Of a stretch of 64,000 nucleotides of DNA, positions 25,818-39,707 are shown in pieces; within the stretch, counting starts at the first letter, position 1, and every line of letters begins with the position of its first letter. The notes below the pieces were generated by a model that worked only from the letters and a program-made list of their open reading frames with translations, did no database searches and was not told the DNA's origin. The stretch lies in contig CAJFCJ010000013.1 in the NCBI GenBank assembly GCA_904063045.1, positions 912,156 to 976,155 of the forward strand, written 5' to 3'. This stretch comes from Dimorphilus gyrociliatus (Eukaryota; Annelida; Polychaeta; Dinophilidae). The position numbers were made by a program, and so were the translations under genes.

Positions 25818-26152
25818 TTCTCGAAAATAGACGTTTTTTACATAACTTCAGGCAAAACATATATACTAATTACCAGTTTTCACCCACGCGCTGTTGCTAA
25901 GAAACAGTTATAGTTAGTTTAATTGTACCTAAAAAGTATTTTAAAAGGCTCTTCTATAAGAAAACAAAACAATTTTCTTTAGAAGAAAGAAATAAAATAT
26001 AAATGCCATCACCCTATCAAATTTTATTTGAAATTAGCAAGTACTAAGAATAATTATTGCAAAACTAATACGTCTGCCCTCTCTATAGAAAGAAAAATAA
26101 AAGTATTGAAGAGTTTTCTGCTAAATTTTTGTCATTTTTCAATAAAATACAG
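25818..26152. other. short bidirectional promoter region
   Basis: 335 bases separate the phosphatase ATG from the first exon I can assign to the plus-strand Roco gene. The first exon and ATG of that gene probably lie here. The ATG at 26003 opens a short frame that does not splice in phase to the next exon. Confidence 0.4.
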
Positions 26153-29100
26153 GTTATATTTATCGATAGAGAACTCGTAGTAATTTCTTCTAAAAGGCAA
26201 CTTAAACAATGGCGAATATCTCACCCAACAAGGCGACACTACATAAAAGGGACATTATCAGTAAAGAATGCTATCCTTACGATAGGTTCCCAATTCATTG
26301 TTTCCTTAAAAGATCCAAATTCGTTCGTATAGTTTATATATTTTAACATTATTTTCAATATTTCATTGTTATACTTCGTTCTAAGAACCATTTAACTTCG
26401 AAGTCTATACTCCATCTAGAAATGGAAAATTTAAGTTTTATGAATGATTTTGTTATGTATGCTCTTTCAAACTGTAGTGGAGAAGGGGTAAATATCTTTA
26501 TAATATTATTTCTTTCTTTCAATCAATCAATCACTCATTTCGAATTTCTACAGTTTGAATTTTATTTATCATCATCTTCATTTAACGGCTATAGATTCAC
26601 CGATTGGTTAATTTATTGGCTATCTAGACATTTGTCGAAGAAGAGTATGGTTTGTTTACTTCTATTTAAAATAAAACCATTATTTTGATATACATGGGGG
26701 ATTGCTTATAGAATCATACGAAAATATCCAATATACCTATAACGTCTGGAGGAATATTCAACCTCAATACAACTGAACTTGTTTGTGAATGATTAAGAAT
26801 TTATCGCTGGAATATTAACAACATTATTTTTTTAAAGCAATTTCCTGCATCTTCTTGCTTTTCAATTCCCGAAAAATGTTTCAATTTTATCAATACTCTT
26901 AAATCTCTTAATCCCTATATTGATAGGTGTCTATTAAAAGAAGAAAATTGCAGAAATGAGTCAATTGGTTGGCAATTTATTCCCATAAGATGTTTATATA
27001 ATTGTTATTTTTTGAAATTTATAGCGTCACTTGAAAATTATAATAAACATATTTTGGATACTACTAAAATGGTTATTGTACATTTTGAGAAATTGTACCC
27101 TGAATCGCAGACAAAATGTCATCCATTTAAAAGGATGAGTTTCATTGACATTTTAACAGATAATTATCACGTTTCGACATCATCTCCAATGAAATTTTTG
27201 AAATGCGATTCGTATTTCTTATACGAATGCTTTGAAGTGAGTTCATCCTTTTTATCAATACTATAAAACGTCTCTATTAATCCTTATTGTTCCTTTCTAT
27301 AGGAATTCTATCCACTATTCTACTGTGAGAAATCGGTAGCAATAGTTCCTTGCACTACTTTAGAAGGAAATCAAAGTGTACTAGCCAGTCATTTCTGTGA
27401 TATCGCTATCTCATTTATTTTAAACGTAAGCGCTTTTACCTTTAAAAAAGAATTAATTAGCGTCTAATTGATTATTTAAAAAACAAAAGGTCTTAAAACC
27501 GTTAAATGTCCATGGAATTCTCTTCGTATGCATAGGAAAGGAAGATAAAACTTTAATAAGCAGTTTCAATAGTTATCTATTGAAAAAGAAGAATGATTTA
27601 GCAAATTTGATTGGTGAACAAATGAAGTTTGTCTCTATCTTATATATATATATATATATATTAATTATACAAAAATTATATTCTGATTAAATGTTAAAAG
27701 AGTAGAAGTTCTTGAAAAATTGGACCAAGCTGGACAAAATAGAGTGCATCATCTAGTTGCTCTCCACGAAATATTATCATTGTGCATTGAGAAGAAAAGT
27801 ATTGATATATTATTCCTTCAAGATGTTAACAGATCGGTATTTACAATAATAATCATTGGTATATATCGGTTTAAAAAGATTATATATATAATAGGCTATA
27901 TATAAATCTGCTGACAAACTCCACAAAATAATTATATCAAATTGCGAGTGGCTAAAGGTGTGTATGACCTACTTAAAAGTGATAATAATTAAAAAAACAA
28001 CCGAAATTTTGTTCATAGTACGGTAGTCCAGCTATTAATGAATTTAAAAAAAGTATTAGTAGTATGAAGAATGTACTAGCACATCCTTCAGAAATTGTTA
28101 CAAACATTCCTCCGAGTATTATGAGTTCTGGTAACGTCTGAATATATTTTTGTATTTCTTCACTCAAGTGAAAATAATTCAATTTCTTTTTATCTTAGCT
28201 GCCAAAAATCTGACCCCTTACCTGGTGAACGATGATACGAGAAAGAAGCACAAATCCCTTTTGGAAAGTTTAGAAGAATCGTATTCCGAAGATATATTTG
28301 TAAAGATTGTTTAATAATATTTAAATGATAATTTTTTAATATGGACTTTTATCATTTGCAGTCGGAAAAGGCAACAAGTAGATATTCTAATATTGTACAA
28401 TCGTTGATGCGTTTTCCCTATTCGACTGCACTGGAATTTCTACATATTACAGTAAACTTTTGTGCTTAAAAAAAAAATAGAAGCCCTTTGTAAATTGCTA
28501 AAAATTTTCAGGGAGATATAATAAGTTATAGAGAGGTTCTAAGAGAAACTAAAAGATATGTCACAAAGCCATCAAAATTGATTAATAAAATGAATGAGAT
28601 GGGAGAAAACCTGACAAAAGCTGATGAAATTTGTGACTATTATTTGCCTTTTCTAGATAAAGGAACATCGTATTACGATTCCGGCCATCTTATAGCATCA
28701 GAATTAAAATGCTGTCCAGTTGTAAGATTCATATTTGAATTTTTATTTTGCAATTTCCATATGCAAATTTAATTCTTCTGTACAGGATCTCCAAGAAATG
28801 GGATTGGGACTAAGGATAGTAAAGCAGACTTTCATTTTACCTCATTGCCTAAATCGTTATACGAATAGAGAAGTACGAGCAATACTTATAAAAGGAGAAA
28901 ATCTACGAGATCATAAATAACTTAGGTTTATCAACAGTTACAATCGCCTAACTCAGATCAAGCCTCCATTGCGTACAAGTTTGTGCATGGAATTGATAAC
29001 TCCCTCTCATGGCGAATTATTCAAATGTTCTTTCTAGTATATTATCATGCAAAGTCGTACTTTGTTGCGAAATTATATTGCAATTTAATTATTATTCAAT

Positions 29101-32100
29101 GCGGAACTTCAGAGTTATCCGTCCACGTAGAAAGTTAGTATAAAAAAACAAAGTTGTAAAAGAAAAATGACTGATATAAATACTAATTATTCCATTACTA
29201 TAGATAATGAAATAATTATAATTTGTTCCACTGTAAGAACTGATGATAGTCATCTCTATTTGGCCAATTTTCTAGTAGAAGCTTGCTCTATTGCAGAGTA
29301 TATTTTACATCTTGGGAAAGTCTATTATCAAGTTATTATTATCATATATTCATAGATATATATTTTTTATTATATATTGAAAAAAATCACATATAAATCT
29401 GTCAATTTTTTTACCTTTCTTTAATCAAGAAAGAAGAAATTCACGAATGGAATGGAAAAGATGACAAACAAAAGTTTAATGAATTCAGTAAAAGATAATT
29501 GATAAATTATTTTCTCTCTTTATCTCTTTTCTTTCTTCATATCCTAATACTATTTTTTTTTTATAAAAAAGGAAATAACTTTGTTATTAGATTGGAACAT
29601 GAGTTTATTGACGTTGAGAAGCAAAGTAATCTATTTAAAAAGAGAATGATTTGGGTAATTTAATCTTTTTATTAAAAAAAAATAATTAACAATCTTGTGT
29701 TTTTTTTAATAAAAAAAAAACAAAGCTTTTTCACAAAACTGTAAATCCAACTTCCTTCGAAGAGGTTCCATTTTGCGAAGATGTACCTGAAAATAGAAAT
29801 GAAAGAAAATTATCTAAATGCCGTACCAATACTACTGAGTTTAATAGAAAAAACCAATTATTATACTGGAAAATGAATGTTACAAACTTTAACCGAATCG
29901 AAATACCAGCAAACTGCGATATATTAATAGCGTATAAACAAAATTAAATTTTGCTATTGTTTATCAATCTAATTAATCTTATTTTTTTATAGGTCACAAA
30001 AGTATGTAACTATGTCTTTATGTCTTTCCTTTTATATTTACTATTTTATAAAATTATTATCTAAAAAGAATGGATCCTACTACTATAGCAGTAAAAGAGA
30101 AAAAGAAGAAGACTATAGATGATAATACAAATATTCATTATTTAGAATTGAGCATAAAAGACACTGTAGTACCGATTGTTTTAAGATCTGAATCAAGAAT
30201 TATGATAAAAATGAAGGAAATAGGATATTGTACATCGGTAAGTAGGGGAAATGAATTTTTCTGTAAAACAAAATAATGCAACTCTAATATCCTATATGTA
30301 CATTTGTTGAAAGGAAAAAACTGTTTCAAGATTACTTATTTATGCTGATGAAGTACTCATTCATAGAGATATCATACCAGTAACTGATTACAACGTGAAA
30401 ATTACTCCAAAAGAAGATTATCCGACTATTAACTTGGATTTTGCACCTGTACATTTTATTCTTGATACATTATATCTTTTCTTTCCTCATTTTTCTTTTC
30501 ATTTAATTAATTTACTCATTTTTCCTTCGATTTGCCTCCCTTCTAAGACTATCGAATACGATAAAGGATCCTTACTTAAGGTTGGCATGAAATTTGAGGG
30601 CTGGGACGTAGAGACTCGTCAGACACGTGTCGCTTCTATAGGTTTAATTGTTCGAATTGTTTTAATAGAGTTTTATAATTACCAATTTATCATATTGTAG
30701 CGGCTATTGACCCATTCGAAAATCAGATTTTAGTTCACTTTGACAGAATGCATGATTACAGTTTCTGGATTGATGCATCGGAATCGATACATATCTATCC
30801 CGTTGGTTGGACTGAAGAGAATGAAGATAAAAAAACAAATTCTAATAGACTACAACCTCCCCAAGATTATGACTCTTCAACATTTAATTGGACAGATTAC
30901 CTGGAGTATCTTAATAAAACTGCAATACCAAAAGCTTGGTTTGATAAGGTAATATATAATTTGTATATAAAATTTACAATAAAGAAAACTTTACTTACCA
31001 AAAGCGAGACAATAATTCAAAAGATATTTGTCCAGCAATCATCAATTTTCCAAAAGAATTCGACTATAAAATAATGAACGACGGTAGATTTTATCACCTT
31101 AATTAGCTAACTAATCAACTAACTAGAACATATTTTTCTACAGCACTCTTTACAAGCGCTTGTAAACTGATATTGGAGAATACAAGAAAACTTAGTGGAA
31201 TAATGAAAACTCCGACTGGATCCCGTCAATGGATCCTAAATACAAATGTGCCTTTAACGAGAACAAAATGCTTTCGATTGAAAGATATAGAAGAGTCGAA
31301 GATTAATTTTGCGTACTTACTTTGCGAAGGAAGTAGACCAGCCGATATGCATATATTTACTAACTTGGAAAGAGAAATTAAAGATATATCGGAAGAGAAT
31401 ATGCTCTTATTTAAAAAGTTTACGATATGCCAATTAGCAAGGATATTACAAAATGTTAAAGATCAAAGAAAAGCGAGAAATTATTCAAAAATAGCATCTT
31501 TATATTTTTATTTTTGCTATTTGGTTAAGACGCATCAATTAGACGACATTGCCGAATTTGGAAAGACTTCTAAAACAACTAAAAGTCTTTGTAAATTTAT
31601 TGATAAATATTTCGAACAGTCGGAATATTTTAAAGATAGGAATGGAAAATCTTCTATAGCATGTTCATATCATAAAAAGAGATCGCAAGCTCGTGATGAA
31701 GGTAGTTTTTGCGAACAAATAGTTTCCTCGCTAATTGAAGTGTTAGACACCATAAACTCCAGCAACGTTAAATTGTTTTTAAGCTGGCCCGATAGGTTTG
31801 ATTGTCTTGTTATATATTATATAAACTATATAATAGTCTATATTACAGAATTAATGGAATATCCAGTATTGATGTAGATGGGATAGAAGATATACCGAAA
31901 CATTTAGGATATATATATAAATGTATGTTCTTGACGAATTTAACAATAGAAAATTGTGGAATTAAGGAAATAGGAGACGAAATTATTCACCTTTCGAATA
32001 CATTAGAGACAATATCACTTTCTGGGAATCCTATTGTGAAAATGTCTGATAATTTTTACAAATTACGCGGTCTTCAACGGATAAATGTGTCTAATACGAA

Positions 32101-35100
32101 AATAACGAATCTTTCTAGGCAGTTTCTTGAATTCAATGCCTTACGAGATCTTAACGTTTCTGATAATTATTTGGACGAGTTTCCCAGCTTTCTAAGCAAA
32201 CTGACATCTTTAATACACTTAAACGTATCCGGTAAAGAGATATATCCTTTTCGAGAGAAGCAGGCTTTAACGAAAAAGGATTTTGAAAATTATTTATTGA
32301 GCTTAAATGAACATTGCGTTAATATTCCCAATGTTAGACGTGTCTTTGAAGAGAAGATAATAAATAAAGAATACATAGAAGGAGAACAAATTGAAGAACT
32401 TCACGCCCAAATATTTAAGGAAATGCCTCATATTAGAAAATTTCCAGAGATTGACGACAACAGCTTTCAACGATTAGAAACGCTATTGTTAATGAATCAG
32501 AATTTGTTATCTATAGATCCGTCTATTGTTAAGATAAGTCGGCTAAAGCGTATAGACCTTAGCAATAATCCATGTTTGGAGGAAGTACCAGCTATTAGCA
32601 CTAACGAATTAAGATCAATATCATTAAAAGGCTGCGGTTCTTTGAAAACTCCTCCAAAGGAAATAGTAGCTAAGGGGCATTTTGCTGTTTTAGGATACCT
32701 TAAACGACTCTCTAAAGGTTCAGTAGTTTGTCGAAGAACTAAACTAATGTTAGTGGGTCTAGGAGGAGCTGGAAAGACCAGTTTGATGAAATCACTTATT
32801 TCCGAACAACCCACCAAAACACCTCCTGACGTTACTGACGGTATTGATATCGTTAATTGGGATGTAGGATCGTTAGTCTATTCTCTTTGGGATTTTGCTG
32901 GTCAAACTGTTTATTATAACACACATCAATACTTTTTATCAAATAGAGCCATATATATCCTAGCGTGGAATGTTCGCCTGGGACACGAACACTCCGGTTT
33001 AAAGTTCTGGCTTAGTTCTATTGAATGCCATGCTCCAAAGACACCGGTTTTAGTTGTTGGAACTCATATCGACGAAGTAAGAAACATTTTAAGATATTCT
33101 TTAAAAGTTTAAATTCGAACCTTTATAGATATATACTGTATATATATATATTAATACATTCCTATTTTTCAAGGTTGAAAAATCAGAATTACCGGAAATC
33201 GAACTACAAAGACGTTATACTCAGATTAAAGGATTTTATTACGTATCGTCGTTAACTAATATTGGAATTGATGAACTACGAAACGATTTAATTCAAATAA
33301 CATTGAAACAAAAATATATGGACGAAAAGATACCAAAGATATGGTTAGACTTTGAGGAGATCCTACTAAAGTAGATTTTCTAATACTGTATTCCTATTAG
33401 TGGTGTTAAGCTAATAATTGTTATTTAGATACAGAAATTCCAATTGTAACGTGCTAGAATTTTCAACGATTGCTAAAGTAGCAGAAGAGAAATGCCATAT
33501 CAGCCGAAGTGAACTAGTACAATGTATTGAATTTTTACACGAATTGGGAGCAATACAATACTTCAATAACGAATTCCTAAAGAATAGAATTGTAGTTAAT
33601 CCCCAATGGATTGTTGATGTAATGGCTTGTGTTGTTTCTGTTAAATTAAGCCCCATTGTTGATGGTAAATTCTATCATAAAGATATACGGTCAATTTGGA
33701 AAGATGACCAATTTCCAGAAGATATGCTCAGCTGGTTGTTAAAATTAACTGAAGAATTTGATTTAACATTTTGCCTTAAGCAGGATAAAGCTAACCTGGT
33801 ACCTTGTTTACTACCTGAAAGAGAACCGGAAGTAAGTAAATTCCATTTGAAATATTATATATACATTCACTGATATCATCTTTTTCTTATAGTTTGAATG
33901 GAAAAATCTGATTGAATCGGACGATGAAATCGAAATGAAAATGATATATAAGTTTGATTATCTACCATCCGGTCTATTTAATAGAGCCCAAGTAAGACTA
34001 CATCAATTCTGCGATGAGTCGCTTATATGGAGAAAAGGAATGTTATTGAATAAGAATATACATAGAGCTTTAATGAAACAATTAAAGTAAGCATCAAATT
34101 ACTCTTCCAACTCTCTTTAGAAACTTAATGCTGCGCATAAATTCTCTAGCGATACTACTGTTCTCGTTCGAGCTCAAGGATTAAAGCCCGACAATGTTCT
34201 ATTTTTAGTTCATGAAGTTTTTGAAACGTTAATTGCAGAATCATTTAGCGGTGTGAGATACGATTATAGCATACCTTGTCCAGAGTGTCTTCGATACGTA
34301 ATTAATTTCTCTTGTTATTGTTTAAAACTAAATACTTTAATACTAATCCTTCGCTGTTTAATAGTTTAGTGCCGATCCTTCAATGATACCGGGTCAAAGG
34401 ATTCGAAAAGCAATTGCTCTTAAAGTACCATTTCTGCAATGCGTTGAAAATTTCCATACTATGTCGATAACTCAACTAAGATCTGCTCTACCTCCTGAAA
34501 ATTCGGAAGATTTCGATATTCAACTGCAAAAAAGCGTTAATGAATTGCGTAATATCAAATCAAACCTTTGTTTGAGTATTATCATTATGTACTCGGAATC
34601 GGATTTACCAAAATCCGGCTTAGAATATACAGTAGTCGGTTTACCTATGTTACAGAGAGACCTGAAAAATAAAGGATACGATACGTATGTTAATCAAAAC
34701 AATTTTTTATTATAGAGTGTATAAATCTATTTATCTATTTAAAATAGTAAAACAATTAATGATATGGATAATCTGTCTATGGAAGAGATGATTAGTACTA
34801 TAAAGGAGTCTCAGGTTTAAAAAAAATTTGTAGTTTATAAAATAGAACACGAGAACGCTAATTAAAGAAAAATGTTCCATTTTTTGCAGATTGTTTTGGT
34901 ACTAATTAGCGATGCTTTCGTAAAAAATCAAACAACAAAAAATTTATTCATATACATTAAAAAATTTCTTAATAAGAGAACTCAGTTAATTCTTACTAAT
35001 GATGATAAAGAATGGAAAAGCGACTTCGAAGTCGGACCTCTTTGCGCCGATGATGTTTTTATATCGATGAATAGTATTGATAAATATCAGCTTAGATTTC

Positions 35101-36711
35101 AAGATTTAATCGATAATATTTCAAAACATGAAACTTTGAGTCGTGTTAGTATTCTCTCTTTTCCACCTTTTTATTCCGCTATTAAAATAATTCTTCTCTT
35201 TTATAGACTGATTGGCCACCCTGTTTTATTAGCTATTGTTGGTCTAATTCTTTATCAGCAATCGCTAAGGGAACAAAATCCACCGACAAGAGTAAAGGAC
35301 TAGTTGATCCTAGAGACTTAAAAGATGTTCTTGAAAAGAATGATATTAAATGTTGGATGGACGTTGAGCAAGTTGGTCAATCGGGTTTATTTCAAGATAT
35401 TGCAGAAGGTTTAAAACACGCTCGAGTGGTTGTTGTATGCGTATCCGACGAGGTATGATTACAATTATTTTGTCAGCAGATATATATAAATTATGCTGTA
35501 TATTGTATCTAGTACGTTAACTCCCGAAACTGCCAAATGGAATTTCGTTTTGCCGCTATTACATTAAGACTACCAATTATTTTCGCTGTAGTAGGTACCG
35601 GTCAGGATTGGGTTCGCTCAGAAGTTTGTATTAACCTTGTTGATTACCTTATTATATATATGATATAAAATATAATTCAATCATTTAGATTGGAATGATA
35701 TCGTTAAATCATTCAAGAGTTAATCTACAATCACCTAATTATGATTTGAACGATGTTGCTGAGCTAGTTAAACCACATTTAGACAATTTTGACGATATTA
35801 AGAATAAAGAAATTGCTCTAAAAGAGAAAATTGATCAAAGAGCTTACAAAGAGATATTAGAATTGGCTCAAAGGAAATTATTGCGTCAAGTTATTGGTTT
35901 AGCTAATAAAATCAACGTTGGCTATTTACCTCATTTACCAATTTTAGATTTTGAATGCGATCAAGATTCTAAGATAAAAAACTATCAATTTGTCTTTCTT
36001 TGTGAACACGAAGAAGGTTGGCATATTCCTAATGAAAAAGCTTCGAAACAATGGGACATGAGTCCTGGTACATCGGATGAAAATGAAAACTTAAAGCTAT
36101 GGTCTCCCTATTTAGCTAGAATCTTTGCCATTCTAAAGTTCACATCCATTGAACTCTCGATACTAAAATTCAGTATTGGTCAAGAAATTGTTAACGGGTT
36201 AATTGAAAAATCAGTTCAAGCAGAAGATATTAGCGATTCCAGTTTCGAAAAGGCCTACACGCAAATTATGAATTCTCTAAACGAACTGGTAGACATATTC
36301 CTGAATGAGGATAGCTGTTTAGCTAGATGCTATACAGGCAGTGGAAAAATACTTTGGCTTTGTAAAGAACATCAGAATCTTCCAAGAATAACTAAATTAG
36401 AACTAGAAGAAGGGGACAAAGGACGGGCGTTAAATTCCGTAGAATCCGATAGAGATCAGAGATTTGCTGATCGAGTTAAAATGGCTAACAAAGTAGGTGC
36501 AGAGAAGAGCGTACAGTTGAGAGGAAAATTTATAGGTGCTCAAGTGGCCGCTGATTCTGCTGTCAAGTTAAATAAGATGAAAGAAGCTGATGTAGCTAAA
36601 AATATTGAAAAATCAGATTCAACAATTGATATAGCTGAAACTGCTAAAACTGTTATTGGACAATCTATAGCAAAAGAAAAACAAACCAGTAGAGCCTGCG
36701 TTATCACTTGA
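26153..36711 (+). CDS. Roco GTPase A: LRR - MBT - LRR - Roc - COR - TIR-like - TIR - CaaX
   Basis: A gene of 25 or more exons, collinear exon by exon with its paralogue at 41514-52242. The N-terminal third has leucine-rich segments and a region without a clear family. An MBT repeat follows (30548-30948), then LRRs (from 31849), a Roc GTPase domain in exon 31849-33076 with P-loop VGLGGAGKTSL, switch WDFAGQ and THID, and a COR domain from 33429 (LHELGAIQYF, VVNPQWIVDVMACV). A degenerate TIR-like fold comes next (34383-35143), then a canonical TIR (35207-35623: CFISYCWSN, IKCWMDVEQVG, NCQMEFRFAALTL). The last exon 35689-36711 ends SRACVIT-stop, a CaaX box. The Glu in NCQMEF sits where NADase TIRs such as SARM1 carry the catalytic Glu. 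Likely role: a membrane-tethered signalling GTPase of innate-immunity type (inference). The initiating exon is unresolved, and the acceptor near 31107 was picked by phase. No disabling stop was found once introns were placed. Confidence 0.75.
30548..30948 (+). other. MBT repeat inside Roco A
   Basis: Two exons (30548-30641, 30701-30948) encode a full MBT repeat: VGMKFEGWDVETRQTRVASI, then FWIDASESIHIYPVGW, LQPPQDY and FNWTDYLEYL. The aromatic/acidic pocket region (HDYSFWIDASES) is present, so methyl-lysine binding is possible. Confidence 0.75.
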
Positions 36712-37198
36712 TACGAGAGTATAAATTACAAAGAAAATAATCTATTACAAATTTTTTTAAATCGCTGGTAGACTAATATTTCACGGTCGAATATTTTTGA
36801 TGTTTTGCTACAGTTTTTACAATAACTGTTCATTTAATCCTGCTGTAAACTTTATATTACCGGCCTTTCTTCACAGTCCATAAAGAGAATTAATTAAAGG
36901 TATACGTAAACTTCACAGTCCCTTGAATAATTTTTAATAGTAGAGAAGACAATACTAATTAATTGTCATTAGCTACATATTTTTTCCATCAGTAAACAAA
37001 CCTGCCATTGTAATGACATCTATCTCCTTTCAGTTTTATCGTGTATTACAAAAAAAACTAACCTTTTTCAAAATTATCATTCTATTTAAAAAATGAAAAA
37101 TAGGAATATAGATGGCGTTCAATATTTCATTGAGTACAAATAAGATTTTTTAGTACTAATTAATTAATTTAATGTCAAATTTTCAACACTCAATTGGG

Positions 37199-37288
37199 AC
37201 AGGTGGATTAGTCCAGTGCTCATAGCTCCTGTCCGCACTCTCGCGGCATTTAAAGCCCGGGATCGAAGCTGGTTAAATCCAGCGAAAA
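37199..37288 (+). repeat. tRNA-like (SINE-type) element
   Basis: A GC-richer island in AT-rich DNA. GTGGATTAGTCCAGTG resembles a pol III A box and GGGATCGAAGC a weakened B box, with CCGGG and CCAGC around it. It does not fold as a complete tRNA. A tRNA-derived SINE head is the best guess. Confidence 0.4.
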
Positions 37289-38920
37289 TAATTAAAATAT
37301 AACAGTTTGCACAAAATTATCTCCAAGGCCAAACCGTCTTGGAAGAGCTTGTAAATAATAACAAAATGCAAAAGGAAACGTTAAATGTTGTACATAGAAA
37401 AAATTGTAAATAAAGGCACACAAAAAGTACCTAAAGAGAACAAATGTAAATATTGTAAATAAGGGTTGAATAAACCCATTTTGCTAAAATATTCACCTTA
37501 ATTTTTCATCTTATAAATAATTTGGTTATTGTTTTATTCCTAACATATACAATACATATACTGTATATATACTATATGTATACGTTCTTTTCGTGACGTC
37601 ATAACATTACGCCTTACAATTTTTTTCATTCTTTTCAAAAAATTTTAAAAAACTGATACTAATATTATGTTTAATTCTCGGTTTATTTAAGCATAAAAAA
37701 GCTTTTTTTTTTGCTGTAAACTACTTTTAGATACTTTTTAATTAGTCTAGAAAAAAAGGTAGACTGACGCCATCTGGTATTTGAATTATTGACACACCCA
37801 ACCCCCCTTCCCAACAGTACATAGTTGTTCCAGTCCACGTAAAATCTCGTCTTTTAACGTGCATGGAACTGTTGTTAAAACATGTGACGTTATTTAGGCA
37901 AAAATGACGGTAAAGCATTTATTCTATCTATGAAATAAGTATTGATAAGTTACCTAGTTTTTAGATGCATGTTTAAAATTTCTTACAGCTTCTGAGTTAT
38001 CTGCATTTTAGTTTTTATTACAAAAAGGAATTCCTATGTATAATAAACTTTTTCGTCAGTCAGGAAATTGGGGAATTTTCTTCCACTAAAAGCAAACGTC
38101 AAGAATATAATAAAAACCTACAATTTACTTTACAAGAGTAATAATATAGTTCGGAAGAGGAAGAGTGGAGCAGAACAAAATGGAGTACTTTTTTTTGCCG
38201 CCAAATTGTTGACAACAACCAACTGCTACAAAATTTAAATAAGCCCTACATATGAACTCGAATTTGGCCTGATAAGTCAAAAAATAATTCATCTCAATAA
38301 CAAATTTTCAAAAGATTATCTATGCAATTTTTTCAGAAAAAGAAAAAAGGGACAATTCAGGAAAGCTACGCATTTTTTGCAACATAAAGTCAGAAGTCAA
38401 CATGAAAAAGAGAAGAAGAGTTAGGAGGACAGTAAATTCAAATTCGATTAAGATGAATATCAATTAAGAGAATATCAAGTCAAAAATGATTTATGCATTT
38501 TGTCTTAAATTTATTTTTTAAAAGTTTTTTCTATAAAAAATTTTTTTTATTTTTTTTTATTTTTCCTTTTTCAATTATGTTTTTTATTATTCTTTCTATT
38601 TTTATTTTTAATATTTTTATTTTTCGATTTTTTTATATTTTACTTATATTTTCTTTTATCGTTTATCGTTCATGCAATATCAATATATATATATATTTAA
38701 TTAACGTTTATCATATTCCGTGCTTTGAACATGTTTTTCTAATAATTGTTTACATTCACATTTACAGTACACTTAACATTTAATGAGTATCAGTTAATGA
38801 CAATTGTAGTTTCTTTCGTGTCTATCTTTACCCAGAATTAATCCAATGTTTTGTAAACTCGTCCCTTTTGCCCAATACAATCTGATTACTTCCAAAGTTT
38901 TTTTAACGTCCATTTTTACC

Positions 38921-38998
38921 AACTGGCGGGTTTCGAACCCGTTACCATAGATGGTGCGGCCGGGAGCTCCTAACGCTATGCCAGTCCTCAACGGCCCA
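38921..38998 (-). repeat. tRNA-like (SINE-type) element
   Basis: On the minus strand: GGGCCGTTGAGGACTGGCAT (A-box-like), then about 30 bases, then ACGGGTTCGAAACCCGC, a perfect T-arm stem-loop with a consensus B box. The 5' end does not pair with sequence after the T-arm, so it is not a functional tRNA. Confidence 0.5.
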
Positions 38999-39068
38999 AA
39001 TAACAGTTCTTAAAACTTGCTATTGAAACGCACTTTTAACAAAACTAACTATACATCAAATACTACAT

Positions 39069-39078
39069 GGCGCCATCT
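39069..39078 (-). promoter_or_regulatory. CTCF-core-like site
   Basis: Minus strand AGATGGCGCC, a full match to AGRKGGCRSY. It points away from the plus-strand site at 39240. Confidence 0.35.
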
Positions 39079-39239
39079 GTGATGTAACAATTTGATAAGA
39101 TTTCGGAAGATTTTAGTACAAGAAGTAACCCAATCAATAACAAAATCATCTTACATTGGAGAGAATAGGGAATTTCTCTTTCTCTGTCCAATTATATTAA
39201 ATTTGGAGATTCTTTCGCAAATTTTCAATATAGAACTTT

Positions 39240-39249
39240 AGATGGCGCC
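39240..39249 (+). promoter_or_regulatory. CTCF-core-like site
   Basis: Plus strand AGATGGCGCC, 161 bases from the previous one, between the two Roco genes. Confidence 0.35.
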
Positions 39250-39315
39250 AAGTGCTTTTTTTTGTGTTAGAAACTAATTAGACTCAAGGTAAATCTGAGT
39301 TTTAGTAACACACTT

Positions 39316-39450
39316 TCGGGGTCGCCGGCTTGGGCGCATACGAGGAAGCCAAGGCGATTGTACCCTCGCATCCGTTCGGTAAGATACTGTTCAGGGTTCG
39401 AACACACTTAGCGCCCCAACAAACTTCTTTTTTTTTTTTTTTTTTTTCTT
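39316..39450 (+). repeat. tRNA-like element ending in a T-run
   Basis: Starts CGGGGTCGCC, contains CAGGGTTCGAACAC (B box) and closes with AGCGCCCC, which can pair with the start apart from one bulge. A run of more than 20 T follows at 39426-39447. That fits a pol III terminator or a poly-A tail read from the other strand. Confidence 0.45.
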
Positions 39451-39697
39451 TTATATTCTTATTTCAATTTATCTGCGTCTCCTTGATTTATTTTGTTTTT
39501 ATATTTATTTTATTATTATTACTATTATCGGTATTATTATGATTTTGAATAAAACACGAAACCCAACTATTTTTCAAGTACAAAATAGAAAATTTTATAA
39601 TTCAAAGCGGTAATTTAATTTGTGATATTAAAAATTAAATCTCTTTAAGAAGATTAAGATGATGTTTTCTTGAAATAATATTTAAGATCAACTAGAC

Positions 39698-39707
39698 AGC
39701 GCCCTCT
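39698..39707 (-). promoter_or_regulatory. CTCF-core-like site
   Basis: Minus strand AGAGGGCGCT, the variant closest to the vertebrate GGGCGC form, about 250 bases upstream of the orphan gene's ATG. Confidence 0.35.

Noticed and set aside
28920..29210. Stops in Roco A that first looked like pseudogene damage
   Set aside because: A GTTAGT donor near 29131 and a CTATAG acceptor near 29205 restore the frame and match Roco B, so the gene is intact there.
38493..38783. 96-residue hydrophobic frame
   Set aside because: T-rich tract read as Phe/Ile/Leu; no supporting evidence.
38921..38998. Functional tRNA gene
   Set aside because: Good T-arm and B box but no matching acceptor stem and no clear anticodon arm.
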